Assembly: GCA_022770365.1 (NCBI GenBank)
Contig: JALEHU010000035.1
Coordinates: 1-34,818 of the forward strand
Source: Blautia sp.
GTDB taxonomy: Bacteria > Bacillota > Clostridia > Lachnospirales > Lachnospiraceae
Direction of reading: 5' to 3'
Length of the DNA: 34,818 nucleotides
Every line of letters begins with the position of its first letter. Within the stretch, counting starts at the first letter, position 1. Position numbers and translations under genes: made by a program. A model generated the notes under the pieces. It worked only from the letters and a program-made list of their open reading frames with translations. It was not told where the DNA came from and searched no databases. Below are positions 16,045-24,896 of this stretch, piece after piece.

Positions 16045-18159
16045 TCAGACCTCAAAAATCAGATCCCCATAAGACGGCATCGGCCACATTTCCTTGTCAA
16101 CAAGCATCTCCAGTTCATCCACCGGTTCCCGTAAAGCTTCCATAGCCTTGACAACCTTCTCTCTGCAGAACACTGCTCTCTCCCTTTCTTCCGGAATGTC
16201 CGGAACCTGGGCAACCACCTTTTTCAGTTTGCTCATGGCACTGTTGGTGCTCTTCAGAAGAACGGAAGTCTTTTTCAGAAGATCCATCTGCACACTCACA
16301 TCAATAGGTCCCACCGCCTTTACGGCATTGATGGAATCCGCCAGAACGGTAGTATATTTAATGACAGCCGGAATAATCTGCTTGGTGGCAATGTCGATCA
16401 TCGTCTTTGCTTCAATATTGATGGCTTTTGCATAGATTTCATACTGGATCTCTGCGCGGGATTCCAGTTCTGCTTTGGTAAATACACCAAAAGATTCAAA
16501 AAGCTTCACAGACTTCTCTGTCGTAAGCGCCGGGATCGCATCCACCATAGACGGAAGGATCGGAAGTCCCCGGCGCTTCGCTTCTTTTTCCCATTCCGGT
16601 GCATAACCGTTGCCGTTAAATACGATTCTCTGATGATCCGTTGCATATTCCTTGATCAGGTCATGCACAGCCATATCAAAATCCGGGGCAGCTTCCAGAC
16701 GGTCACAGGCTTCTTTGAACGCTTCTGCGGCGATCGTATTCAGCACTACATTGCAGGCAGAGATAGAATCCCTGGAACCTACCATACGAAATTCAAATTT
16801 ATTGCCTGTAAACGCAAATGGTGATGTTCTGTTGCGGTCTGTGGCATCTTTCATAAAATCAGGAAGTGTTTTAACACCGGTGTCAAGCTTGCTTCCCTTC
16901 TTACTGTGGGTAGCTGTACCAGTACTGATCAGCTGCTCCAGAACATCCTCCAGCTGTTCTCCAAGAAATACAGAGATAACTGCAGGAGGTGCTTCATTTC
17001 CTCCGAGGCGCTGATCATTTCCCACATCTGCGGCAGATTCCCGCAGAAGATCCGCATGTGTATCCACAGCTTTAAGGATACAGGTCAAAACCAGAAGGAA
17101 CTGGATATTTTCATGTGGAGTCTTGCCCGGATCCAGCAGATTGATCCCGTCATCTGTGGTCAGAGACCAGTTATTATGCTTACCGGAACCATTCACACCT
17201 GCAAATGGCTTCTCATGAAGCAGGCAGCGCATTCCGTGACGGCTTGCTACTTTTTTGAGGATACGCATCATGATCTGGTTGTGGTCAGCAGCGATATTCA
17301 CCGGTGCATAAATCGGTGCCAGCTCATGCTGTGCAGGGGCTACTTCATTATGCTGTGTCTTGGCAGCCACGCCAAGCTTCCAGCACTCCTCATTGACTTC
17401 TTTCATGTATGCGGAAACTCTCTGGCGGATCGTTCCCAGGTAATGGTCATCCATCTCCTGTCCCTTAGGAGGCATTGCACCAAAAAGTGTTCTTCCTGTG
17501 TAGATCAGGTCTTTGCGCTGAAGCCACTTCTCCTTATCGATCAGAAAGTATTCCTGTTCTGCACCGACAGACGGAGTCACCTTTTTGGACGTGGTATTTC
17601 CAAAAAGACGAAGAAGACGAAGCGACTGTGTATTGATTGCTTCCATGGACCGGAGCAGCGGTGTTTTCTGATCCAGCGCTTCCCCTGTGTAAGAGCAGAA
17701 TGCAGTTGGAATACAAAGTGTTCCGCCTGCTGCATCATGACGCACAAATGCAGGAGATGTACAGTCCCAGGTTGTATACCCGCGGGCTTCAAATGTAGCG
17801 CGGAGACCGCCTGATGGGAAAGAAGAGGCATCCGGTTCTCCTTTGATCAGTTCTTTACCGGAAAAGCTCATCAATACCTTGCCATTGTCCATGGGGGCAG
17901 TAATAAACGCATCGTGTTTTTCCGCAGTTACTCCTGTAAGCGGCTGAAACCAGTGACTGTAATGCGTAGCACCTTTCTCAATCGCCCATTCTTTCATCTC
18001 ATGAGCAACCACATCCGCCACTTCCATGGAAAGTTCCTTGCCCTCTTCAATGGTCTTCTTCAATTCTTTGTAGACTTTTTTGGGGAGGCGTGCCTGCATG
18101 ACGGAGTCATTAAAGACATCGCATCCAAAAGTTTCTACCACATTGATATAATCTCCCAT
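16045..18159 (-). CDS. glnN: Type III glutamine synthetase (GlnN)
   Basis: Makes glutamine from glutamate, ammonia and ATP. At 704 residues it has the length of the GSIII family, clearly longer than GSI (about 450). Visible family blocks include the opening [35 protein letters not shown] near residue 115, [12 protein letters not shown] near 202, [15 protein letters not shown] near 270 and [10 protein letters not shown] near 327. The glutamate and histidine residues of the metal and ATP sites are present. The C-terminal helical domain is complete. AAGGAG lies before the ATG. It is flanked by terminators and is monocistronic. No glutamine riboswitch or GlnR-type operator was recognised upstream. 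Confidence 0.95.
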   Translation of the reverse strand: MGDYINVVETFGCDVFNDSVMQARLPKKVYKELKKTIEEGKELSMEVADVVAHEMKEWAIEKGATHYSHWFQPLTGVTAEKHDAFITAPMDNGKVLMSFSGKELIKGEPDASSFPSGGLRATFEARGYTTWDCTSPAFVRHDAAGGTLCIPTAFCSYTGEALDQKTPLLRSMEAINTQSLRLLRLFGNTTSKKVTPSVGAEQEYFLIDKEKWLQRKDLIYTGRTLFGAMPPKGQEMDDHYLGTIRQRVSAYMKEVNEECWKLGVAAKTQHNEVAPAQHELAPIYAPVNIAADHNQIMMRILKKVASRHGMRCLLHEKPFAGVNGSGKHNNWSLTTDDGINLLDPGKTPHENIQFLLVLTCILKAVDTHADLLRESAADVGNDQRLGGNEAPPAVISVFLGEQLEDVLEQLISTGTATHSKKGSKLDTGVKTLPDFMKDATDRNRTSPFAFTGNKFEFRMVGSRDSISACNVVLNTIAAEAFKEACDRLEAAPDFDMAVHDLIKEYATDHQRIVFNGNGYAPEWEKEAKRRGLPILPSMVDAIPALTTEKSVKLFESFGVFTKAELESRAEIQYEIYAKAINIEAKTMIDIATKQIIPAVIKYTTVLADSINAVKAVGPIDVSVQMDLLKKTSVLLKSTNSAMSKLKKVVAQVPDIPEERERAVFCREKVVKAMEALREPVDELEMLVDKEMWPMPSYGDLIFEV

Positions 18160-18190
18160 TCTTGTTCTCCTTTTCCCTGATTATTACTGT

Positions 18191-18236
18191 AAAAATCCCG
18201 GACAGCGAATATATCCGTTTACTACACAATCCCGGG
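18191..18236 (-). terminator. Probable terminator of the lipid kinase gene
   Basis: Arms CCCGG and CCGGG (18197-18201 and 18232-18236) with a possible inner stem, followed by ATTTTT on the minus strand, seven bases after the stop codon. The outer stem is short, so this is moderate. Confidence 0.5.
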
Positions 18237-18242
18237 CAGTTA

Positions 18243-19148
18243 CTATTTTGTACTCTTAAGATAGAGATTCAAAGCTTCATGCCGGTTTTCAATCTCAATG
18301 GTCTGATGATTCCCGCCAAATTCTCCGTCCAGAGTCCATGGCACTTCCTCATCGGCTTCAAATGTAATCTTCTTTGACTTGAAAGAATAGATCAGATCCG
18401 AATCATCTTCTTCCTTGATAAGAGCAGTCAAGATTTCCTGCAGCTCCAGAGGATTCCTGGGTCTGGTAATCAGAGTTACCTCAAACAGGCCGTCATTCAT
18501 ATCCACATTCTTGCCTGTCAGATTCTTAAATCCGCCCACGGAACGGGAATTGGTTACCATTCCGAAAATGAAATCATCTTCCACCACATTTCCTTTGATC
18601 TCATCTGACTCAACCTTCATATGGTAGGATTTGATCTCAAACAGGCGCTTCATTCCTTCCAGCAGATATGCCACATGTCCAAGAATATTCTTCAGATCCT
18701 GATCTGTCTCATAAGAGACATCGGTAAACAGTCCAAATGCTGCAATGTAAGTAAAAGTCTGTCTGCCAAATCTGCCGATATCGCAGTGATACATTTCTTC
18801 TTCCATGATCATGGAAGCAACTTCCACCATATCTTTCGGCATAAACAGACTATTGGCAAAATCATTGGTACTTCCGGCAGGGATATATCCCACAGGAACT
18901 GAACTGTTCATTTCCATGATTCCTGTTACCACCTCATCCAGTGTGCCATCTCCACCGCTGCAGACGATGAGATCCACCTGATTCGCATATTCTTTCGCCT
19001 TCTCGTAGGCATCACGTGGTTTCTGGCTGGAGTAAATGATCACCTCGTAATCACTCTTGTTAAATACATCCACAACATCCAGAAGGTGTGCTTTAATCTT
19101 TCCTTTTCCTGCTTTGGGATTAAAAACAAAAAGCATTTTCTTATCCAA
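18243..19148 (-). CDS. YegS/DgkB-family lipid kinase
   Basis: A 301-residue member of the diacylglycerol kinase catalytic family. The nucleotide site is CSGGDGTLDEVVTGI (about 63-77), preceded by FNPKAGKGK at the start. The second block GYIPAGSTNDFANSLFMP follows, and DGLFEVTLI and the C-terminal WTLDGEFGG segment are intact. It probably phosphorylates diacylglycerol or a related lipid, recycling diacylglycerol from lipoteichoic acid or lipid turnover. The start is TTG at 19148, with AGGAGG eight bases upstream; an ATG four codons later lacks such spacing. It has its own promoter (19194-19222). Confidence 0.9.
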   Translation of the reverse strand: MDKKMLFVFNPKAGKGKIKAHLLDVVDVFNKSDYEVIIYSSQKPRDAYEKAKEYANQVDLIVCSGGDGTLDEVVTGIMEMNSSVPVGYIPAGSTNDFANSLFMPKDMVEVASMIMEEEMYHCDIGRFGRQTFTYIAAFGLFTDVSYETDQDLKNILGHVAYLLEGMKRLFEIKSYHMKVESDEIKGNVVEDDFIFGMVTNSRSVGGFKNLTGKNVDMNDGLFEVTLITRPRNPLELQEILTALIKEEDDSDLIYSFKSKKITFEADEEVPWTLDGEFGGNHQTIEIENRHEALNLYLKSTK

Positions 19149-19193
19149 AGACCGGGCCTCCTTTCAGGAAAACTGGTTTTCTTTATCCTTATT

Positions 19194-19222
19194 ACTATAA
19201 AAAAAACAGAAAAAAAAGTCAA
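19194..19222 (-). promoter_or_regulatory. Sigma-A promoter of the lipid kinase gene
   Basis: On the minus strand TTGACT (19222-19217) and TATAGT (19199-19194) are 17 bp apart. The spacer is almost pure T on that strand, which suggests bent DNA. Confidence 0.75.
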
Positions 19223-19261
19223 TGGATTGAAGAGCTTTATATTTTTTTAATAAAATGAATA

Positions 19262-19307
19262 TGTGAATAAAAGAAAAAATTCGTAAGGCAGATGCTTTAC
19301 GAATTTT
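19262..19307 (-). terminator. Terminator of the tRNA operon
   Basis: The stem AAATTCGTAA / TTACGAATTT (19277-19286, 19297-19306) is followed by a T-rich tract on the minus strand. Part of stem and loop (19283-19296) is identical over 14 bases to the anticodon arm of the tRNA-Val genes next door. Confidence 0.85.
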
Positions 19308-19310
19308 AAG

Positions 19311-19384
19311 TAGCGAGAGGGGGATTTGAACCCTCGACACCACGGGTATGAACCGTGTGCTCTAGCCAACTGAGCTATCTCGCC
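19311..19384 (-). tRNA. tRNA-Met (CAT anticodon), second copy in the operon
   Basis: A 74-nt cloverleaf. The acceptor stem starts GGCGAGA. The anticodon stem CACGG/CCGTG has loop TTCATAC, giving anticodon CAT. The T-loop is TTCAAAT and the discriminator is A. The first pair is G-T and there is an A-C mismatch in the T-stem. It lacks initiator features, so elongator Met is most likely (tRNA-Ile with modified CAT is less likely). CCA is not encoded. It is identical to the copy at 19503-19576. Confidence 0.95.
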
Positions 19385-19401
19385 ATATTCTTTTGATGGT
19401 A

Positions 19402-19474
19402 TGGGGCCTATAGGGCTCGAACCTATGACCCTCTGCTTGTAAGGCAGATGCTCTCCCAGCTGAGCTAAGACCCC
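19402..19474 (-). tRNA. tRNA-Val (TAC anticodon), second copy in the operon
   Basis: A 73-nt cloverleaf. The acceptor GGGGTCT pairs with AGGCCCC. The anticodon loop is CTTACAA, giving anticodon TAC (valine). The T-loop is TTCGAGC and the discriminator is A. CCA is not encoded. It is identical to the copy at 19592-19664. Confidence 0.96.
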
Positions 19475-19502
19475 ATATTTACGCGAAACAAATGTCCGCA
19501 AG

Positions 19503-19576
19503 TAGCGAGAGGGGGATTTGAACCCTCGACACCACGGGTATGAACCGTGTGCTCTAGCCAACTGAGCTATCTCGCC
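19503..19576 (-). tRNA. tRNA-Met (CAT anticodon), first copy in the operon
   Basis: Identical to the Met gene at 19311-19384. It lies 15 bases after the first Val gene and 28 bases before the second, in one transcription unit. Confidence 0.95.
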
Positions 19577-19591
19577 ATATTTCTGATGGTA

Positions 19592-19664
19592 TGGGGCCTA
19601 TAGGGCTCGAACCTATGACCCTCTGCTTGTAAGGCAGATGCTCTCCCAGCTGAGCTAAGACCCC
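19592..19664 (-). tRNA. tRNA-Val (TAC anticodon), first copy in the operon
   Basis: Identical to the Val gene at 19402-19474 and the first gene of the operon, about 62 bases after the -10 box. Confidence 0.96.
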
Positions 19665-19726
19665 ATATTGCTTTTGAAATAAAAGTTAGCAGGAATTTCC
19701 TGTCTCTCTCTTCAACTCGCTTTGCT

Positions 19727-19756
19727 ATTATACTATTAACAAACACAGCTTGTCAA
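19727..19756 (-). promoter_or_regulatory. Consensus sigma-A promoter of the tRNA operon
   Basis: On the minus strand TTGACA (19756-19751) and TATAAT (19732-19727) match consensus perfectly with an 18-bp spacer. This fits a strong stable-RNA promoter. Confidence 0.9.
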
Positions 19757-19868
19757 CATATTTTTTTATTTTTTTAAAAAAACTGACACAATTAAGTTGC
19801 TGTCCAATCCGTTCATTGTTACACAATAAGTACTGATCCCTTTTTTAAACCGGCACTAAAATACAAAG

Positions 19869-19895
19869 GGGCGGAAAATATATGTGATTCCGCCC
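19869..19895 (-). terminator. Terminator of purL
   Basis: The stem GGGCGGAA / TTCCGCCC (19869-19876, 19888-19895) is followed on the minus strand by CCTTTGTATTTT, about 55 bases after the purL stop. Confidence 0.8.
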
Positions 19896-19949
19896 TTCTG
19901 TCTCAGTTCAGAAAGAATTTGCTTCCCTGCTGCTTCACATTTATTTAAC

Positions 19950-22900
19950 TTATTTAAAATATGCCACACCGGACTCAAAGATCTTAATATCCTGCTGGCC
20001 ATAGATGTTTACAGCAACACCATTATCACGGCGCTCGCTGTGAGCCATCTTTCCAAGGACTCTTCCATCCGGGCTGGTGATACCCTCGATTGCCATATGG
20101 GAACCGTTTACGTTCCATTCTTCATTATTAACGTCCAGTTCTCCGTCTGCAGTTACATACTGAGTCGCAATCTGTCCGTTCGCCCAGAGTTTTGCGATCC
20201 ACTGGGCATTTGCCACAAAACGTCCCTCTCCGTGGGATGCCGGATTACAGTAAACACCGCCAGGTTCTGCGCCCTGCAGCCACGGGGATTTGTTGCTTAC
20301 TACTTTTGTGTAGACCATTTTGGAGATATGCCGTCCGATGGTATTATAAGTCAGTGTCGGTGAATCCGATTTCTGTCCGCAGATTTCTCCGTAAGGAACA
20401 AGGCCCAGTTTGATCAGCGCCTGGAATCCGTTGCAGATACCAAGAGCAAGACCGTCACGCTCATTAAGAAGTTTCATAACCGCCTCTTTGATCTTTGCAT
20501 TCTGGAAAGCAGTTGCAAAGAATTTCGCAGATCCGTCCGGCTCATCACCTGCAGAGAATCCGCCGGGGAACATGATGATCTGCGCCTGATTGATAGCGCT
20601 CTCAAAAATCTCAACAGAATCGCGGATATCTTCTGCAGTCAGGTTTTTGAATACTTTAACATCTACATCAGCACCTGCGCGCTCAAATGCACGGGTACTG
20701 TCATATTCACAGTTGGTTCCCGGGAATACCGGAATAAATACTCGGGGTCTGGCCACTTTATGTCTGCATACATAAACATTGTCTGTCTTGTAAACGTCCC
20801 GGCCCATAACAGCCTGTCCGTTCTCTGCATCTTTACCTGCAAAGAATGCGGCAGTCGGTCCGTCAGCTGCACCGCTGTCCGCAAAAGCAGTTCCGCCGTT
20901 TTCACCGGATGTGGTCTTGAATACACGCTCAAGAGTACCTGTCCATGCTTTTTCCGCTTCTCCGAGAGTAATCACCGTATTTCCATAAGAAAATCTTCCG
21001 TCCTCAGTCACTTCACCAATGACAGTATAAGTGATGGAAAGCTCGCTGACTTTACCGTCCGGAATTTCCAGAACCAGATCGCCGAAACCAGGGGCAAAGA
21101 AGTCTCTCGGATCAAGGTTATGCTCAATCTTCACACCCATGCCATTGCCGAATGCCATTTTAGCAACAGCTGCTGCAATACCATGGCGGTCGAGAGCATA
21201 TGCGGAAAGGACTTTGCCTGCCTGCATATCATTGTGAAGTTTCTCGTACTGATCCATGATTCCCGCATAATCCGGCAGATCATACTGATCTTTCGGTGCG
21301 CGGAGCCATACCAGTTTGCTGCCGGCTTTTTTGAACTCAGGAGTGATCACATCCTGAAGTTTTGCAACGTCAACAGCAAAGGATACCAGTGTCGGAGGAA
21401 CATCGATATCGTTAAAAGTACCGGACATACTGTCCTTGCCTCCGATGGACGGAAGGCCGAATCCCAGCTGAGCCGCATATGCCCCGAGAAGTGCTGCAAA
21501 AGGCTGGCTCCAGCGCTTCGGATCCTCGCTCATGCGGCGGAAGTATTCCTGGAACGTAAAGCGGATTTTCTTATAATCACCGCCTGCCGCCACAATTCTG
21601 GCAACAGATTCTGTCACTGCATAGGCTGCACCATGGAAGGGGCTCCAGGAAGACAGATACGGGTCAAAGCCATAGCTCATCATGGTTACGGTATTGGTTT
21701 TGCCGCCGGAAACCGGAACTTTGGCAACCATTGCCTGAGTTTCCGTCATCTGGTATTTGCCGCCGTGAGGCATCAGTACACTGGCTGCTCCGATAGATCC
21801 GTCAAACATTTCCACAAGACCTTTCTGGGAGCAGACATTAAGATCAGCAAGAGTTTCCAGCCATTTTGCTTTTACATCGGGAACATCCGGGCGCTGCTCG
21901 AACAGGTTGCCGTCTTTATTGGGAATCTCCACTTCCACAGTTGTCTCCTGATGTGCACCGTTGGTGTCAAGGAACGCACGGGAAATATTTACAATTTCTT
22001 TGCCTCTCCATACAAGAACGAGACGCGGGCTCTCCGTTACCACTGCAACCGGAATCGCCTCCAGGTTTTCTTCGTTGGCATAGCCCAGGAAAGTATCCAC
22101 ATCTTTCGGATCTACAACGACCGCCATACGCTCCTGGGATTCGGAAATGGCAATCTCTGTACCGTCAAGGCCTGCATATTTCTTCGGAACTTTGTCAAGA
22201 TCTACGCGAAGTCCTGCTGCAAGCTCACCGATAGCAACGGAAACACCGCCTGCACCAAAGTCATTACATTTCTTAATAATGTGGCTGACTTCTTCTCTGC
22301 GGAACATACGCTGGATCTTACGCTCTGTAGGTGCATTTCCCTTCTGAACTTCTGCACCGCAGACTTCAATAGATGCTTCTGTATGAACCTTGGAGGAACC
22401 GGTAGCACCGCCGATACCGTCACGTCCCGTACGTCCTCCCAGGAGAATAATGATATCGCCCGGATCAGAATTTTCACGGATGACAGCACGTCTTGGCGCT
22501 GCACCGAGGACAGCACCGATCTCCATACGTTTTGCAACATAATTCGGATGATAGATTTCTTTTACATACCCTGTAGCAAGACCGATCTGGTTGCCGTAGG
22601 AACTATATCCGTGAGCTGCGCCTCTTACCAGTTTTTTCTGCGGAAGTTTGCCCTTCAGAGTATCTTTGACAGATACAGTCGGATCTGCAGCACCGGTCAC
22701 ACGCATCGCCTGATATACATAGGTACGGCCGGAAAGCGGATCACGGATCGCGCCGCCAAGACAGGTAGCAGCACCGCCGAAGGGTTCGATTTCTGTAGGA
22801 TGGTTATGTGTTTCATTTTTAAAGTTAATGAGCCACTCTTCTTCTTTTCCGTCCACATCAACCGGAACTACGATACTGCAGGCATTGATTTCATCAGATT

Positions 22901-23789
22901 CTTCCTGATCAGCCAGTTTGCCTTCTGATTTCAGTTTTTTCATTGCCAGAAGTGCCAGATCCATCAGGCAGATAAATTTATCATCACGGCCTTTGTAAAG
23001 AACTTCACGGTCAGCAAGATACTGCTGATAAGTATTTACGATCGGCTCTTTATAATCACCTTCGTCAAATTTTACATCGGTAAGTTCTGTGGAGAAAGTG
23101 GTATGACGGCAGTGGTCTGACCAGTAAGTATCCAGAACACGAACCTCTGTCATAGACGGATCACGCTTTTCTTCTCCCTTAAAGTATTTCTGGATATGGA
23201 GAAAATCCTTAAATGTCATAGCAAGATTTAAGGAATCATAGAGTTCTTTTAATTCATTCTCCGGCATATCCTGAAACCCGCCAAAAATCTTTACATCTTC
23301 AGGATCCGGGAATACAGTAACAAGGGTTTCCGGTTTTTCAAGTCCTGTTTCACGGGAATCTACAGGGTTGATGCAGTGGTGTTTGATCGCCTCGAATTCT
23401 TCATCAGACACTTCACCTGTGATGACATAGGTAGTGGCAGAACGGATGATCGGCTTTGCATTTTCATCCAGGAACTGCACACACTGTACTGCAGAATCAG
23501 CTCTCTGATCAAACTGTCCCGGAAGGTACTCCACTGAGAAAATGCGGGAGCCTTCTGCCACCTCGAACTTTTCCAGATATAAGTCATCTACCGGCGGCTC
23601 TGAAAACACAGTTCTGCATGCTTTTTCAAATACATCATCGGAAATATTCTCTACATCATAACGAATCAGCACTCTTACACCGGATACTGTTTTGATTCCA
23701 AGGTAACTGCTGACTTCATGCTTCAGTTCTTTCGCCTGAACGGCATAAGCCGGTTTCTTTTCTACATAAACGCGTCTTACGTTACTCAT
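19950..23789 (-). CDS. purL: Phosphoribosylformylglycinamidine synthase, single-chain (PurL with fused glutaminase)
   Basis: Converts FGAR, glutamine and ATP to FGAM, the fourth step of de novo purine synthesis. At 1279 residues it is the long one-chain form rather than the PurS-PurQ-PurL complex of Bacillus. The order is an N-terminal PurS-like part (1-150), a linker, then two AIRS-type synthetase halves with FKNETHNHPTEIEPFGG near 325 and GGRTGRDGIGGATGSSK near 450. A glutamine amidotransferase domain (about 1010-1279) follows, with the nucleophile in LGICNGFQALIKLG and the closing GKMAHSER. AAAGGAG precedes the ATG. It stands alone here, away from other pur genes, with its own terminator and a divergent LysR gene upstream. 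No purine riboswitch was seen in front of it. Confidence 0.96.
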   Translation of the reverse strand: MSNVRRVYVEKKPAYAVQAKELKHEVSSYLGIKTVSGVRVLIRYDVENISDDVFEKACRTVFSEPPVDDLYLEKFEVAEGSRIFSVEYLPGQFDQRADSAVQCVQFLDENAKPIIRSATTYVITGEVSDEEFEAIKHHCINPVDSRETGLEKPETLVTVFPDPEDVKIFGGFQDMPENELKELYDSLNLAMTFKDFLHIQKYFKGEEKRDPSMTEVRVLDTYWSDHCRHTTFSTELTDVKFDEGDYKEPIVNTYQQYLADREVLYKGRDDKFICLMDLALLAMKKLKSEGKLADQEESDEINACSIVVPVDVDGKEEEWLINFKNETHNHPTEIEPFGGAATCLGGAIRDPLSGRTYVYQAMRVTGAADPTVSVKDTLKGKLPQKKLVRGAAHGYSSYGNQIGLATGYVKEIYHPNYVAKRMEIGAVLGAAPRRAVIRENSDPGDIIILLGGRTGRDGIGGATGSSKVHTEASIEVCGAEVQKGNAPTERKIQRMFRREEVSHIIKKCNDFGAGGVSVAIGELAAGLRVDLDKVPKKYAGLDGTEIAISESQERMAVVVDPKDVDTFLGYANEENLEAIPVAVVTESPRLVLVWRGKEIVNISRAFLDTNGAHQETTVEVEIPNKDGNLFEQRPDVPDVKAKWLETLADLNVCSQKGLVEMFDGSIGAASVLMPHGGKYQMTETQAMVAKVPVSGGKTNTVTMMSYGFDPYLSSWSPFHGAAYAVTESVARIVAAGGDYKKIRFTFQEYFRRMSEDPKRWSQPFAALLGAYAAQLGFGLPSIGGKDSMSGTFNDIDVPPTLVSFAVDVAKLQDVITPEFKKAGSKLVWLRAPKDQYDLPDYAGIMDQYEKLHNDMQAGKVLSAYALDRHGIAAAVAKMAFGNGMGVKIEHNLDPRDFFAPGFGDLVLEIPDGKVSELSITYTVIGEVTEDGRFSYGNTVITLGEAEKAWTGTLERVFKTTSGENGGTAFADSGAADGPTAAFFAGKDAENGQAVMGRDVYKTDNVYVCRHKVARPRVFIPVFPGTNCEYDSTRAFERAGADVDVKVFKNLTAEDIRDSVEIFESAINQAQIIMFPGGFSAGDEPDGSAKFFATAFQNAKIKEAVMKLLNERDGLALGICNGFQALIKLGLVPYGEICGQKSDSPTLTYNTIGRHISKMVYTKVVSNKSPWLQGAEPGGVYCNPASHGEGRFVANAQWIAKLWANGQIATQYVTADGELDVNNEEWNVNGSHMAIEGITSPDGRVLGKMAHSERRDNGVAVNIYGQQDIKIFESGVAYFK

Positions 23790-23854
23790 CAGAAACTCCT
23801 TTCTATTTGTGAATAAAATTTACTGTATTGCACTTTATTCGAGTTTATAATATC

Positions 23855-23890
23855 ATAAGATATATCATTAGTAAAATTAATATGTCTTAT
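23855..23890. promoter_or_regulatory. Inverted repeat between purL and the LysR gene
   Basis: Arms ATAAGATATAT (23855-23865) and ATATGTCTTAT (23880-23890) match in 10 of 11 positions. They lie in the 153-bp divergent spacer, close to a possible purL promoter. It could be the LysR protein's own operator. Confidence 0.4.
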
Positions 23891-23942
23891 ATTTTTTATC
23901 AGTTTTTCTAATAGATCGAAAGTACGAAAGGAGCAGCTGGAT

Positions 23943-24815
23943 ATGGATATTAACCTGGAATTGTATAAAGTCTTTTATTATGTTGCAACCACTCTCAGTT
24001 TTTCTGAAGCTTCCCGGCAGCTTTATATCTCACAGTCCGCAGTAAGCCAGTCTGTCAAAACACTGGAAAAGAAGCTGGACAAGCCGCTTTTTGTGAGAAG
24101 CACCAAAAAAGTTCTTCTCACTCCTGCGGGAGAAACACTCCTTGCGCATGTAAAACCGGCCATGCAGATGCTTTCAGAAGGAGAAGCGCTCCTCTCCTCA
24201 CGGACAGAACTGATGGGCCAGCTTCGTATCGGTGCAAATGATACCATCTGCAGATATTTTCTTATTGATTACCTGGAACGTTTTCACAGGGACTATCCGG
24301 ATGTGCGGATCAAAATCACCAACAGTACCTCTATCGGATGTGTGGATCTTCTGAATAACGGACAGGTTGATTTTATTGTATGCAATTCACCAAATTCCCG
24401 GCTGAATCCACACACACCTGAAAAAGCTCTTCTGGAATTTCAGGATACTTTTCTGGTGAATGGAAATGCCTTTCCCATTGAAGGAAAGCTTTCTTTGAAA
24501 GACCTTCTGAACTACCCGATTCTGATGCTCTCCCCGAGAAGTACCACCAGTGAATATCTGCATCAGATTTTCGCAGCTCATGGACTGCGTCTTCTTCCGG
24601 AAGTGGAGCTCAGCAGCAACGACCTTCTGCTGGATCTTGCCCGAATCGGGCTTGGCATCGCATGCGTACCGGATTATATGTATAAAAAAGAGAAAGGTCT
24701 TCAGCAGGTACATCTGAAAGAAACCTTTCCCAAAAGAAAACTGGTTATCGTAAAACAGGAAATGCTGCCGCTTTCTCAGGCGGCAGCACGATTTCTGGAA
24801 TATTTTAATGAATAG
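23943..24815 (+). CDS. LysR family transcriptional regulator
   Basis: A 290-residue regulator of standard LysR length. Residues 1-60 form the winged helix-turn-helix (SFSEASRQLYISQSAVSQSV), followed by a linker helix and a two-lobed effector domain (about 90-290) with RIGANDTICRYFLIDYLE at its start. AAAGGAG precedes the ATG. It is divergent from purL with an inverted repeat between them, so it may regulate itself, purL or neither. The effector is not predictable. It is one of only two plus-strand genes between 2 kb and the end of the window. Confidence 0.92.
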   Translation: MDINLELYKVFYYVATTLSFSEASRQLYISQSAVSQSVKTLEKKLDKPLFVRSTKKVLLTPAGETLLAHVKPAMQMLSEGEALLSSRTELMGQLRIGANDTICRYFLIDYLERFHRDYPDVRIKITNSTSIGCVDLLNNGQVDFIVCNSPNSRLNPHTPEKALLEFQDTFLVNGNAFPIEGKLSLKDLLNYPILMLSPRSTTSEYLHQIFAAHGLRLLPEVELSSNDLLLDLARIGLGIACVPDYMYKKEKGLQQVHLKETFPKRKLVIVKQEMLPLSQAAARFLEYFNE

Positions 24816-24827
24816 TGATACCTGATC

Positions 24828-24896
24828 AGCGGCATCTTCGCTAATAAGAAATAACCCCATCAGCCGGCATCTTCGTTACTGAGGCATGACCCCGTC
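24828..24896. repeat. Degenerate tandem repeat (period about 34 bp) spanning the Mrp stop codon
   Basis: The unit at 24862-24896 contains the last codons and stop of the Mrp-type gene. A diverged second unit (24828-24861) follows directly on its 3-prime side. Both share the core CGGCATCTTCG and a run of four C. The second copy is noncoding and lies between the convergent LysR and Mrp genes. Confidence 0.6.

Larger units (their letters stand above)
19311..19664 (-). repeat. Tandem duplication of a tRNA-Val/tRNA-Met pair
   Basis: Two Val-Met units are repeated with a period of 190-192 bp. The tRNA sequences are identical and the spacers are similar but not equal (17 versus 15 bases between Val and Met). 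Confidence 0.9.

Noticed and set aside
16906-17814. A 302-codon plus-strand frame opposite glnN
   Set aside because: It is antisense to conserved GSIII blocks, has low-complexity composition and no initiation signal.
19247-19561. A 104-codon minus-strand frame with repeated motifs
   Set aside because: It is simply the translation of tRNA-Val and tRNA-Met genes; the repeated peptide comes from the tandem tRNAs.
19311-19664. Regularly spaced repeats suggesting a CRISPR array
   Set aside because: The repeats are complete tRNA cloverleaves with alternating identities and no unique spacers of constant size.
20760-22928. A long plus-strand open frame (722 codons) opposite purL
   Set aside because: It is antisense to well-conserved purL codons, has no family features and no ribosome site. 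It arises from the codon bias of the minus-strand gene.
23790-23942. Purine riboswitch or PurR box upstream of purL
   Set aside because: The spacer is AT-rich and lacks the aptamer stems and the paired CGAA-type PurR boxes; only an unrelated dyad is seen.
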